In this document: piece by piece, positions 39,183 through 48,483 of the stretch
Numbering within the stretch: the first letter of the stretch is position 1
How the letters are laid out: the number at the start of each line of letters is the position of its first letter
Origin: a virus
DNA length: 55,597 nucleotides
IMG/VR virus record: IMGVR_UViG_3300014838_000025
Location: 1 to 55,597 of that record
Strand: one strand, 5' to 3'
Notes under the pieces: generated by a model
Told to the model about the DNA's origin: nothing
Database searches by the model: none
What the model saw: the letters and a program-made list of their open reading frames with translations, nothing else
Made by a program: the position numbers and the translations under genes

Positions 39183-40106
39183 TTACCCTTTACCTTCGGC
39201 CTGAAGCTGTGCTGCCGCTTCCAGCGCCTTGCCCTTCAACAGAGACTCCAGATCGCCTTCTTTTTCGGCGCTTCTCTCCATCATTTGTCGCAATGCACCC
39301 TTCCGCTGCTCGTCGGGCGGGATGAACTCTTCTCCGCCGCCTCCCGGCATACCTCGCATGGATGCCGCCAATTCCTTTGCCCGCTTCTCAACTCTCTCGT
39401 CCTCTTCCTTCTTTGCCTTGAAGGGGGCCAAAATCTTTTCTTTCATAGCGAACGGATCGAAGTTCTGTTCTCTCGACATCGTTTCGAACAAATCCTTCTG
39501 GCGCTCGGCTGTCCAAGGCTGTCCAGTTTCCTTTTCAAACTGGCTGGCGACTACTGCGGTCGCTGCGGAGAATCCGGCCACGAACGGAATCGTTTTGGTG
39601 TTGAAGTCCGACTCCTTGGTTTTCCACTGTTCGTTGAAGGTTTCTTCGGCCATCGCCTTAGCTTGGCTCTTGACCACGGCTTCAAACTCTGCCTTGCTCA
39701 AACCGCCGTTGGCCTTCACAATTTCGGTTACGCGCCTATCCAGTTCTGCCGGGTCCATGTCGCCTCCTGCTACCGCCGCCTTCTTCGCTTCGTCAAGTTG
39801 CTTCTCAAGTTCCGTTTTCTGCTGAGTCCAGAGTTCTTCGCCTTCATCATTCACAATGCCCTTTTCTACAAGAGCGTTGTAAATGGGAACATTGCGGTCA
39901 GCCCACGCATCCAACTCAACTGCGCGTGCCTTCGCCGTTTCAAACTCCGTTTCCTTAGACTTGAACTCGTTCAACTTGCGGCTGTAGTCATCCTGCCGAA
40001 GCCAACCCTCTTTCAGTTCTGGATGTTTGTTGACTGTGGTTTCAAAGAGCTTTCGTTCATCAGCACTAAGCTGACTCAAGGTTTCTTCAAATGTCTTTAC
40101 GGCCAT
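39183..40106 (-). CDS. Scaffolding protein
   Basis: 307 residues from ATG 40106 (GGAAGGAG upstream). Almost entirely charged helix and coiled coil (Lys, Glu, Gln, Ala), ending in a basic/acidic helix, as in phage scaffolds. It directly precedes the coat gene. Confidence 0.75.
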   Translation of the reverse strand: MAVKTFEETLSQLSADERKLFETTVNKHPELKEGWLRQDDYSRKLNEFKSKETEFETAKARAVELDAWADRNVPIYNALVEKGIVNDEGEELWTQQKTELEKQLDEAKKAAVAGGDMDPAELDRRVTEIVKANGGLSKAEFEAVVKSQAKAMAEETFNEQWKTKESDFNTKTIPFVAGFSAATAVVASQFEKETGQPWTAERQKDLFETMSREQNFDPFAMKEKILAPFKAKKEEDERVEKRAKELAASMRGMPGGGGEEFIPPDEQRKGALRQMMERSAEKEGDLESLLKGKALEAAAQLQAEGKG

Positions 40107-40168
40107 ACTCTCGTTGCTCCTTCCGTGTTTCGTCACGGCTCCGGTGCGCTACGATTAGCGGTTAATGT

Positions 40169-40528
40169 TTACCCCGGCATTTGGCCGGGGATCGGTGGTA
40201 ATGGAGGTTGTGGCCCTGCTCCCGGTCCCCCACCCGGCCCTGCTCCCGGTTGCGGAGGCGCGTTCATGCCGGGAGACTGTGGTCCCTTCTGTTGTGCCAT
40301 CGCCAGTCCAACCTTCAACGTAGCAATGGCCTTCATTGCGTAAGGCCGGAACGCCTCGTCCTGTACGCCCATGAGAATCTTTTCAACGGTGCTGGTCGCT
40401 ACTTCAACCGGACTCTTATCGGCCTGCTGCTGCGCTTGCCCAATGCCGGGACCGAATGCTGGACCGCCCGGAGGCCCCATCTGCGCTTGAGCCTGCGGAG
40501 ACATCGGTGGACGTTCCATTGCTGGCAT
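40169..40528 (-). CDS. Pro/Gly/Gln-rich protein
   Basis: 119 residues. Two disordered Pro/Gly tracts flank a helix (EVATSTVEKILMGVQDEAFRP). Head-region small protein of unknown role. Confidence 0.6.
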   Translation of the reverse strand: MPAMERPPMSPQAQAQMGPPGGPAFGPGIGQAQQQADKSPVEVATSTVEKILMGVQDEAFRPYAMKAIATLKVGLAMAQQKGPQSPGMNAPPQPGAGPGGGPGAGPQPPLPPIPGQMPG

Positions 40529-40530
40529 TG

Positions 40531-40734
40531 TTAGACCTTCTCGCCCGTCTGCATCGTTCCGGTCTTGACGTTTACGCCAATACCCTTGTGGTTGCTCGTC
40601 GCGTCCGACATCTGATTGATGTACGTTCCAACAGGCTGAAACTCACCCTTTGGAAGTTTTGGATGCTCTGAAGGAATGTGATGACCGCCACACCCAATCA
40701 CTTCGCTCATCGCGCTCTTCTTATCTTTTGCCAT
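40531..40734 (-). CDS. Small head-region protein
   Basis: 67 residues, no motif beyond CGGHHIP. It lies two bases from the next gene. Confidence 0.55.
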   Translation of the reverse strand: MAKDKKSAMSEVIGCGGHHIPSEHPKLPKGEFQPVGTYINQMSDATSNHKGIGVNVKTGTMQTGEKV

Positions 40735-40811
40735 GTGATCCTCTGTGGTGAAGGGGCAGGTTATTGCGCCTGCCCCGGTTTCCCTACTCAGCCGGGTATC
40801 CCGGCCACGGA

Positions 40812-40868
40812 CTAACGAGCCTTCTTGGAACGGCCAGCCTTGCGGCCCTTGTGCCGACGATCAACCAT
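40812..40868 (-). CDS. 18-residue basic peptide
   Basis: ATG 40868 after AAAGGAG. The peptide MVDRRHKGRKAGRSKKAR is half Lys and Arg. Possibly a DNA-binding virion peptide. Short, so moderate confidence. Confidence 0.45.
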   Translation of the reverse strand: MVDRRHKGRKAGRSKKAR

Positions 40869-41111
40869 GATAAAGGCTCCTTTCTGGGTTTCGTCCCGGT
40901 TTTTTAGTCAGCAGCGATGTTCTGCGCCGGGTGGCCTGCACCACCATAACGATCTCCAGATAACCGGAGGTCCAGCAAGAGCAAAGAAATGCCGCTCGGT
41001 TTCCCGAACGGCTGTCAGTTCCATCCCGGTTGCCCGGAGTCCCTGTCCTCTGCCTCACTGTAGATAATCTTTATCCACGGAGAGCAAAGTCCGCAACAAC
41101 AAAATACTTCG

Positions 41112-41285
41112 TTACTTCAATTTCTCTTTCATTTCTCGAAAAATTGAAATCACTCCGCCGTTGTCCGCGAAGTCGATAGTCACACGGCCAGCGGATTTCG
41201 CCATACGTGCCTTCTGTAAGGCCGCAAGAATCTTCGGAAGATCGAGTTCTTCGAACTTGTCGTGCTGCAATTCAGGAGAATTCAT
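41112..41285 (-). CDS. 57-residue hypothetical protein
   Basis: ATG 41285 follows the portal stop immediately. Helix then strand-rich (GRVTIDFADNGGVISIF), ending in a Lys-rich helix. Unknown. Confidence 0.65.
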   Translation of the reverse strand: MNSPELQHDKFEELDLPKILAALQKARMAKSAGRVTIDFADNGGVISIFREMKEKLK

Positions 41286-43142
41286 CTATTTTTTCCCGCC
41301 GTGCCCGCCGGGTTGTATACCCGCTGCCGCCATCGCTTGAGCCTGAGCCTTCATTTCCTCGGACAACTCTGCGTCATTCTCAGCCAAGTTAATATTCCAA
41401 TCCAACTGCTCATACAGTTTCTTCCGAGAGAGGTCTTTGTTCTTGCGGAGTGCAAAGCAGATTTGGGTACGATCTTGGCGCTGGACGTTCAACAAAGTTC
41501 CCTTTGTACATTTCAGAGTGAAGCGACGGACAAAGGATTCTGAATTGATGCCGTCAGGAATCAACGTGCCGGGATTGGCGTCCATATCTTCCTTGGTCAA
41601 CCCCTTTGGCCCAAGCATCTCCATGCGATGCGCGGCATGGTGAAACTGTAGAGACTCGCCAACCCACAAAGTTCCAACGGTATCTACAAAATCCTCCATG
41701 TTGCGGCCCATCAAACGAATCGGCGTGCTCTTGGAGAACGTGATCCTGTCCAACGTGTCGGCACCCGGAACCTGCTTCTTTCCCGAAGCCTGATCCATAG
41801 CCGAACCGCTACTCATTTGTTTCATCGACTTCTCAACTATTCCGTATGCGGTTAGAACATACGTCGGAACATTCGGGGGCTGCTGCCATGATGGAGGCGA
41901 CGGAGCGTTCTGACTGTAAGACACCTTCAGTCCCGGCTTCGAACTGTCAATCGCTCTCAATGCTTCTGGGTGAATGGCACTTTTTGCCGCAAGCAAAGCA
42001 GGATTGACGGCCTTCTTAACGCACTGAAGCAAGCCCGCCATGATCTGATTCAAAATGTCCTGCTGCGACATCCACGGCTTGACAACGCTCATCGCGTACT
42101 TCTGCCACGGAACTGCGTAGAGTCCGAGAACAGCGAACGGGAACTTGCGGTGGTAGTACGGATTCGGTTCGTCGTAGAGCGTGACAGAGTTCGACCGGAC
42201 AATCAACCTGCCGCGAGGGTAAAGAGGCTGTCCCGGCTTCACCCAATAGCCCCAAACCGCCTCCTTTGGCCCCATCCATATCACGTTGGCCGAAGAATTG
42301 ATTGTCGAGTCCTTCATCCAGAACTCGCGTACCTCAGCGGTCGGATAGACACTCTCAATCGAATTCCTTTCGGAAATCCCCATCAACCGTCGCATACCCA
42401 GAGACAGCGTAGGGTAGAACTGAGGCGAGACCGTGACTGGCGATTGTGTATCGACGCTGTACTTGCCTCTCTGTTCCTCCGGCCTTACCAGCGGTCCCAT
42501 CCTCGGGAACGCCCGCTTGATCCACTCCAGCGTTCTAACCTTGCGGTAGATGACGCATTCATCGTCCTGAAGGTTGTCTCCACCTTCCCCAAGCCGTAAG
42601 AACGAAGAGATTGGGCAATACTCGAAGGAGATGTCTCCATCGGAAATATCTCCGCTATAGCCCTTCGCAAACGGGTTCCAGTAAATTTTCGCCGGAGCCG
42701 AAGTCAACATCCCGAACATCGTGCAGAACGCTAGTGACCGTTCGAAGTGGGAGTTCGCTGCCCAGCCTTTCGCAAGACGGTTTTCAATGTCAACAACCTT
42801 GGAGTAGTCCCCAGACCCACCCGCATCCTCGACTTGAAACATCGGCTTCACGTCTGTCAGAAGCCCGATTGTCTCCCAGAACATTGCCATAAATTCGTTT
42901 GACACTGGCTTTGCCCGGTATGCAGGCATGTTCTCTCTCCACTGCATCCCTCCGAGATAGTCGAGAGCAGAGGAAATTTCCTTGATCTCGGGGACTTCCT
43001 GCTGTGCGGCTACGGCTTCCTCGAAGGCGCTGTCCGTCCACGCGCCGAGTCTCGTGTAATATTCGGACAGATTTTTTCGGCTTGAGTCGCCGCTACTGTC
43101 TCGTTCGTTCGGAATAATCTCGGGAAAAGTTACGAGCGCCAT
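41286..43142 (-). CDS. Portal protein
   Basis: 618 residues. Segments around PISSFLRLGEGG, FAVLGLYAVPWQKYAMSVVKPWMSQQDILNQI and SGSAMDQASGKKQVPGADTLDRI fit the wing, stem and crown organisation of podovirus portals. It sits between terminase and scaffold genes, the canonical place. Confidence 0.8.
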   Translation of the reverse strand: MALVTFPEIIPNERDSSGDSSRKNLSEYYTRLGAWTDSAFEEAVAAQQEVPEIKEISSALDYLGGMQWRENMPAYRAKPVSNEFMAMFWETIGLLTDVKPMFQVEDAGGSGDYSKVVDIENRLAKGWAANSHFERSLAFCTMFGMLTSAPAKIYWNPFAKGYSGDISDGDISFEYCPISSFLRLGEGGDNLQDDECVIYRKVRTLEWIKRAFPRMGPLVRPEEQRGKYSVDTQSPVTVSPQFYPTLSLGMRRLMGISERNSIESVYPTAEVREFWMKDSTINSSANVIWMGPKEAVWGYWVKPGQPLYPRGRLIVRSNSVTLYDEPNPYYHRKFPFAVLGLYAVPWQKYAMSVVKPWMSQQDILNQIMAGLLQCVKKAVNPALLAAKSAIHPEALRAIDSSKPGLKVSYSQNAPSPPSWQQPPNVPTYVLTAYGIVEKSMKQMSSGSAMDQASGKKQVPGADTLDRITFSKSTPIRLMGRNMEDFVDTVGTLWVGESLQFHHAAHRMEMLGPKGLTKEDMDANPGTLIPDGINSESFVRRFTLKCTKGTLLNVQRQDRTQICFALRKNKDLSRKKLYEQLDWNINLAENDAELSEEMKAQAQAMAAAGIQPGGHGGKK

Positions 43143-43158
43143 GAGTTAGAGCCTATCT

Positions 43159-43782
43159 CTAAAACCAAGAATTTTCGAGTCCATTCTTCAAACACCGGGA
43201 CACCCACACGGCTAACGGCATATTCTCCGCACGCGCTCGATCTGAGGCATTGGCAAACTGATCTTCAAGGTTTACTACGACTCTCCCCACACTCATCCCT
43301 TCATATGCCTTCAAATCCTTCACTGCGGCCTCGGACAACTGCTTCGCTTCCTTGATCTCCTCTGTCAACGCATAGACCATGCCGTAGAGATGGCTTCCGT
43401 TCTTCGGACGTTCCTTCAAGATCGTGGCAAGCCGATGAAGGTCTGTCTCCCCTACAACCAGCACTTCTCCCTCAGCCATCATGCTCAGGACTCCGGCCAC
43501 GGTCGCATCGGCCTTATCTCCGAATCGGCTCTGGATGGAGTTCTTGACTCTTACAGGCACGTTAACCGTGATCGGGGTATGGTTCGGCTGATTGACTGAT
43601 TTCTGTTGCTCCATCTTGAACTCGATCTGAGGACGGAGATCGAGAAAATCTTGCATGTCGGCCCACTGGTGTTCTGCAACCTTCGAGCATTTCAGTATCC
43701 GGCCTTCCGCTACAATTTCGTTCGTGTCGCCCGTGGCTCTCTTGCATGACGGACACGAATATCCTGTTCTAAGTGATGGCAT
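43159..43782 (-). CDS. Hypothetical zinc protein
   Basis: 207 residues. An N-terminal CPSC and later Cys pair and a helical C-terminus. Located between the terminase module and the portal. Unknown. Confidence 0.6.
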   Translation of the reverse strand: MPSLRTGYSCPSCKRATGDTNEIVAEGRILKCSKVAEHQWADMQDFLDLRPQIEFKMEQQKSVNQPNHTPITVNVPVRVKNSIQSRFGDKADATVAGVLSMMAEGEVLVVGETDLHRLATILKERPKNGSHLYGMVYALTEEIKEAKQLSEAAVKDLKAYEGMSVGRVVVNLEDQFANASDRARAENMPLAVWVSRCLKNGLENSWF

Positions 43783-44007
43783 CTAATTTCCTCCTATCGC
43801 TGATCTCAACATCCAGTGCTTGAAAATCTCAACTAAGTACAGACACTCCGCAAGTGTCATCCCGTTGTCCAGAGACCCCGCTATCTCTTTCGATTCGAGT
43901 TCGTAGAGAACCAGAACCTTCCTCATGTCGGGAGCCAGTTTCAATGCTTTTTGAAGGCACTCTTCGGCAGTATCTTCGTCGTTACGCTTTGGCATCACGG
44001 TCAGCAT
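43783..44007 (-). CDS. Small helical protein
   Basis: 74 residues from ATG 44007 with AAGGAG seven bases upstream. EECLQKALKLAPDMRKVLVLYE is a strong helix. Unknown. Confidence 0.6.
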   Translation of the reverse strand: MLTVMPKRNDEDTAEECLQKALKLAPDMRKVLVLYELESKEIAGSLDNGMTLAECLYLVEIFKHWMLRSAIGGN

Positions 44008-44182
44008 CTACTATCTCCTTGCACTCAACAATTGGAACCTCAAACCGCTTGCCGTCGTTCTTACAGGGAAACTGGACTGAATTGTAGTGAGTAGAAATCA
44101 GTTCCCCTTTTTTCAAAGCTACGGACAACATCCGTCCACACTCTAAACACATCGAGTTTGGATACACAACAACTTTACTCAC
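43982..44182 (-). CDS. Zinc-ribbon protein
   Basis: 66 residues, MCLECGRML and a C-terminal Cys pair. It lies just downstream of palindrome copy 6. Confidence 0.65.
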   Translation of the reverse strand: MSKVVVYPNSMCLECGRMLSVALKKGELISTHYNSVQFPCKNDGKRFEVPIVECKEIVDADRDAKA

Positions 44183-44192
44183 GTTCCCTCCG

Positions 44193-44209
44193 AGTCCAAA
44201 ATTTGGACT
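44193..44209. promoter_or_regulatory. 17-bp palindrome (copy 6, perfect)
   Basis: AGTCCAAAATTTGGACT between the SprT-like gene end (44213) and the start of the 44182 gene. Confidence 0.6.
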
Positions 44210-44212
44210 GAC

Positions 44213-44584
44213 TCACCACAGCCGAGCCAAAGCCCCGGCCTTTGCCAAACGCATCATTCCCCTCTGAAATTCAGGACCGTGAGATTTCTTTGGAGGAGTA
44301 ACCCAAAGTCCAATTTGTAAGTGAACCATCTCGTGCAGCAACGTCATGTAGGACTGCTCTACATCATCCCAAAGCCGCGTGTTGATTAAGATCAAATGCT
44401 TTCCTTCGCACTTTCCGTAGGACTTCGGAATCTGGCTGCACTTCATCATTCCGTGAACGTGGCAAGCTCCGCTGGCATCGTGATTCAACTCGTAGTGCCA
44501 GTCCACAACCGTATCCTTCGGCAATATCCCGTCAAAATACTTGCGGTTGTACTCGTTGAACTTCCGCTTCATCTGAGCGTTCAT
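44213..44584 (-). CDS. SprT-like zinc metalloprotease
   Basis: 123 residues. LLHEMVHLQIG is HExxH with a downstream His in SHGPEFQRGM, the SprT/Spartan arrangement. It could act on DNA-protein crosslinks or virion assembly. The role is inferred from the fold. Confidence 0.85.
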   Translation of the reverse strand: MNAQMKRKFNEYNRKYFDGILPKDTVVDWHYELNHDASGACHVHGMMKCSQIPKSYGKCEGKHLILINTRLWDDVEQSYMTLLHEMVHLQIGLWVTPPKKSHGPEFQRGMMRLAKAGALARLW

Positions 44585-44635
44585 GCTTCTTGCCTCGCGT
44601 ACTGTGCAAACAATTCTATCTTCGCTTTCTTTCTT

Positions 44636-47600
44636 TTACACCCAACGCCATGCTTCAGGATCATTCTCAAGTTCCTCTTGCTGCTCCTCAAACTCCGCAA
44701 TCGCCTCTGCTGTTATGTCCTCCTCAGGCATCCCTTCTTCGAAGTGAAGCCTTCGGGCCGTACCGTCCTTATCGTGGATGGGGCTGTAGTCGATTGATTG
44801 ATAGTCCGATGGAACCTTATGCTTCTTCCCGGCCAACTCCACCGTCGCCGTCGCTCCTGATGTTCTCTCAATCATTGATCCAGGGTGCTTGCCCGCAATT
44901 CTCTGCGCTTCGTTCTGCGAAGTCGTCTCTGCAATCTTTGTTCTCCAACGGTCAAGGATCGTGAAGCGGTTTGCTTCTGCCGGAACCTCTTGGGACTTGT
45001 CCCTTTGCCGTTGCGTCTCTTCTCCATCGTGCCCACAGTACAGCGCGATATGCAGCGCCATCACCAAGTCAGCGTGAGCGCCTTCCTCATTTTCTTCCGC
45101 TCCGTCTTCGGTGAAATCTTGGAACTCATCGACTGTGAACTTGTCCCGAATAATCAGAAGATCATCTATCAAGACTTTCGACATCTTTGACATCAAACCA
45201 CGCTTAGACTTGTAATCAGTCCACCAGCCAATTATGTCGGTCATGAAGTGCTTCAACCTGTCCATACGCTTGAACCGAAATATGTTCTCGTATTCGAGTT
45301 GCCGGACAAGTTCGTTGTTCGTGACCATCCCCATTGAATTTACTTCGACAGCAGCGAGTGCTTCGTTGTACATCCAGCCAATTGCAAGCACCTTTTCGGC
45401 AAGCGATTGAGGATCAATGTATCCGTGCCACATGGCTACCTGCTCATCTTTTTGGTAGCCACTGCTCATCTTTAGAACCTGAATTGCAGAGTAGTGTCCT
45501 CCGTCATTTCCAAGTGACACGTCCACACCCATCACATATTGTTCTTTTTTGATCGGAAGTTCCCAAATGTGGAACCTGTTTTCAGTTTTGGGGTAGTGAA
45601 TCTCTTCCGTTTTTTCTACTCTGTGAATGTGAGTGACTGGCTTCCCGGCCTTGAAGTCGTAACTGATTTCTCCAATCCACAACGGCTTCATTATCTTCTT
45701 GCTGAGTTTGTTGATGATGCCACGGGGATAAGCCGTGATGACTCCGGTCTGAAAACTCTCCTCTGCGTTTGCCGAATTGTGAACGAGGATTCCGTTTGCA
45801 GAAAACAGATGGGAGTTAGCTACTGTGATGTCGAAAACTTCCTCTTCGCCTTCGGGAGAGACAGAGATTACTTCATCCTGAAACACGATTTTTGCCTGTG
45901 GCCGCCCAATCTTCTTTTCGACAACCCTCTGGCGACTACGCTTCCTTTCACCGATAAATCCTATTTCCTCGCAGAACCGCCTAGCTTCGGCTGCCCGCAA
46001 GTCAAGAGCATTCCCAATGAACATTCCTCCTCTGGGATTTTTCTTATTTTGACTAACTAGCCTCGACGTGATCCCAAACCCAAGCAGCAACACTTGAATG
46101 TTTCGTAGAAATTCTTTCCCTTTTGCGAATAGCGATACGCGGCTGCCTTCATATCCACAGAATCCGTCGGCCTCAAACAGACCACGCAAGAACTCTTTGA
46201 CGATATGCTTAGGTGATTTGAAAATGATTTCCGGCACCATAACGCGACGGTGCGGCTTTTCCTTTTGCCATATTCCCATCCGCTTGAGTGTGTGTGCGAA
46301 CTCTGCACAGCCGACCGATATATTCACTCCTCTCTGTTTAGTTCCAGACGGTCTTGCGTGGCAAATTCCAAAATACTTCGTCATCAAACGGCTGATGTCT
46401 TCGACGACATCTTGATCCTTTTTGTTGCAAGCAAAGATCACAGACGTATGGTGATAGCAACCATCTCCCATAAAGTACCCAAGAAATCTGGCAATATCCT
46501 CATCGACAAGGATGGAGCACGATATATCGAATGGTTCTTTCCACTCAATGCGTTGTAGGCTTTTCCCAAATTCTGGTGGACAAAGCGTTACGGTATGCCC
46601 ACTTAAATCTCCCAGTTGAATATCGCCACTGTCTAATGTCGGAACACGATGCTCAAACGTACCGACTACGTTGTAGCCTAATTTTGTGACAGCCCTATAG
46701 ACCTTGGCAGTTCCCTGAGGCAGCCAGTTGGTAATCGCATTTCCTCCAGCCGAGAGGTCTGCGTGGCTCTTCAATTCCCCGATTGGGACAAGTCCGCTGC
46801 TAGTCGAAATTAGGGTTGATCCAATCAGACAATATTCCTGCGCGAACATCTTGTCGTCGCCGTGCGTAGCTATGAAACCTTGAAGTGTCTTGCGTCTCCA
46901 GTTGAGGACTTCATCCTTAATGAAGAATCCGTTTTCCTCTTTAATCTGGGTCCGCAATAGACGTTCATCTTCCGTCAGAACAAAAGTCTCGCCTTTCGGA
47001 ATCGGAAGTGAGTAAGTTTTCTCACGGCGGTAGAACGGAATGTAAATCGGCCTCCAGTCAATGTCTCCCGACTCTGCCTTGCGCCACAGATTGTGCCACG
47101 GATTATTTCTTCCTTTCGGGGTAGAGATCATCACGTAGAACCCATTCGCAGAGTTCATCGTAGGAAACAGAGCAAGCGTAAGCTGCTTCGCATCACTCCA
47201 GAATGCCAATTCGTCTAGGTGAGCATACTTGAACGTCTTTCCTCTTCCGGCCCCGGTCGGCTTGTTTCCGTTATCTACATAGATTCTTGTTTTCAAACCG
47301 GGACGAATGTCGCGTAGTTGGTCGTCTTTCTCATCAAAGTCAATGAACTTTCCAGCCTCTTGATAGCGGATTCTAGGACGCATCCACCACGGCAGGAAGT
47401 CCAACGCCGCCGCATACATGTCAACGATGAACCGGGACTGATCTGCGTCTTGAGCAACAATCAAGGTGTTGACGTGCTTACTAAAGATTGTCTTGTGAAA
47501 GATTTCTCCGCCAATGTAGGTGCTTCCGCCCATCTGACGAGCCTTGTCGATGATGGCTTTTACTTTTCCATCTTCTATTTCTAAACGTCTGAATTCATCG

Positions 47601-47857
47601 TGGAGAATTTCCTGAGAATCCCAGAACGGATATAGACCCGTGAACCCTTTGTCTTCGGTTTTGATCGCATAATAATTACTCAGGAAATAACGGCAGTCCG
47701 TCATGCAGTGAAGAATTTCTTGGTCAAGCCAATCGTTGTCACTAGCCGATAGGTGATCTCTTGCTTGATCCGAATCACCTTTGTACTTTTGAAGGTGAAG
47801 GTCCAGAATTTCGATGATCTCAGCTAAGTACGGGTTGGCTCGATTGATTGACTGCAT
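44636..47857 (-). CDS. terL: Terminase large subunit with intein
   Basis: 1,073 residues including a 352-residue intein (residues 343-694). The ATPase domain has DKARQMGGSTY (Walker A-like) at 105-115 and YAHLDELAF (Walker B) at 211-219. After the intein come the nuclease motifs, starting with MGVDVSLGNDGGHYSAI. It is the packaging motor and head nuclease. The ATG lies just after the small-subunit stop. Confidence 0.93.
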   Translation of the reverse strand: MQSINRANPYLAEIIEILDLHLQKYKGDSDQARDHLSASDNDWLDQEILHCMTDCRYFLSNYYAIKTEDKGFTGLYPFWDSQEILHDEFRRLEIEDGKVKAIIDKARQMGGSTYIGGEIFHKTIFSKHVNTLIVAQDADQSRFIVDMYAAALDFLPWWMRPRIRYQEAGKFIDFDEKDDQLRDIRPGLKTRIYVDNGNKPTGAGRGKTFKYAHLDELAFWSDAKQLTLALFPTMNSANGFYVMISTPKGRNNPWHNLWRKAESGDIDWRPIYIPFYRREKTYSLPIPKGETFVLTEDERLLRTQIKEENGFFIKDEVLNWRRKTLQGFIATHGDDKMFAQEYCLIGSTLISTSSGLVPIGELKSHADLSAGGNAITNWLPQGTAKVYRAVTKLGYNVVGTFEHRVPTLDSGDIQLGDLSGHTVTLCPPEFGKSLQRIEWKEPFDISCSILVDEDIARFLGYFMGDGCYHHTSVIFACNKKDQDVVEDISRLMTKYFGICHARPSGTKQRGVNISVGCAEFAHTLKRMGIWQKEKPHRRVMVPEIIFKSPKHIVKEFLRGLFEADGFCGYEGSRVSLFAKGKEFLRNIQVLLLGFGITSRLVSQNKKNPRGGMFIGNALDLRAAEARRFCEEIGFIGERKRSRQRVVEKKIGRPQAKIVFQDEVISVSPEGEEEVFDITVANSHLFSANGILVHNSANAEESFQTGVITAYPRGIINKLSKKIMKPLWIGEISYDFKAGKPVTHIHRVEKTEEIHYPKTENRFHIWELPIKKEQYVMGVDVSLGNDGGHYSAIQVLKMSSGYQKDEQVAMWHGYIDPQSLAEKVLAIGWMYNEALAAVEVNSMGMVTNNELVRQLEYENIFRFKRMDRLKHFMTDIIGWWTDYKSKRGLMSKMSKVLIDDLLIIRDKFTVDEFQDFTEDGAEENEEGAHADLVMALHIALYCGHDGEETQRQRDKSQEVPAEANRFTILDRWRTKIAETTSQNEAQRIAGKHPGSMIERTSGATATVELAGKKHKVPSDYQSIDYSPIHDKDGTARRLHFEEGMPEEDITAEAIAEFEEQQEELENDPEAWRWV
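45776..46831 (-). mobile_element. Intein with LAGLIDADG endonuclease inside TerL
   Basis: It starts with Cys (CLIGSTLISTSSG, splicing block A) and ends ANGILVHN before a Ser. Two LAGLIDADG-type motifs, FLGYFMGDGCY and LRGLFEADGF, form the homing nuclease. The insertion lies between the ATPase and nuclease domains. Confidence 0.93.
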
Positions 47858-47859
47858 GG

Positions 47860-48483
47860 CTAACCATTCTCCTCTTCCCCGTCATCCTCATCATCGTCAT
47901 CATCGCCAGCATCAATCTCTTTCGGGACTCCGATAACTTCCGGGGGAAGAAGGTTATGTTCCTCTGCCTTTTTCCGAAGCCTAGACAGACGCTCCTCATA
48001 GGTTTCCGCCCCGCTCATGTTTGCGATCTGGTTTACCGGATTGAAGTTGTTCTCAACTAACGGACCCTTCGGCTGCTGTGTGGCAACGATGGAGTTCAAC
48101 ACCCGCATTGCTTCCAAACGGGTAATTTTGTCTTCCATTCGCACTACGTTTGTCTTTCCGGTTTTTTCGTTCTTGACCTCAACCAACTCCGTCGCGGCCA
48201 GCAAATTATGTAAAGTCTCTTTGGCTTGAGGAATCGAGGAAATTACAAGGTCGCGCAAGGACAGATCAAACTCTACTCGGTCGTTCCGCTTTCGGTAGGC
48301 ATCGACCTCCACAATAGACTGCTTGGCCGTCGCTACAGAGATGCCCTCTGACTTCGCAACGGCCTTTGCAGCTTCTTCTGGAGAACCACCTACGGCCTGC
48401 GCCTTGAGCCATCTCATCAGATGGAGTGGATTGTCCATCAGGCTCTTGCGGTAGACCTCACGTACTCCTTGCTTCTTAGGCAT
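47860..48483 (-). CDS. Terminase small subunit (probable)
   Basis: 207 residues. The segment AAKAVAKSEGISVATAKQSIVEV is a HTH-like DNA-binding region, followed by helices and a very acidic C-terminus (GDDDDDEDDGEE). It lies two bases before terL, the standard place. Confidence 0.72.
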   Translation of the reverse strand: MPKKQGVREVYRKSLMDNPLHLMRWLKAQAVGGSPEEAAKAVAKSEGISVATAKQSIVEVDAYRKRNDRVEFDLSLRDLVISSIPQAKETLHNLLAATELVEVKNEKTGKTNVVRMEDKITRLEAMRVLNSIVATQQPKGPLVENNFNPVNQIANMSGAETYEERLSRLRKKAEEHNLLPPEVIGVPKEIDAGDDDDDEDDGEEENG

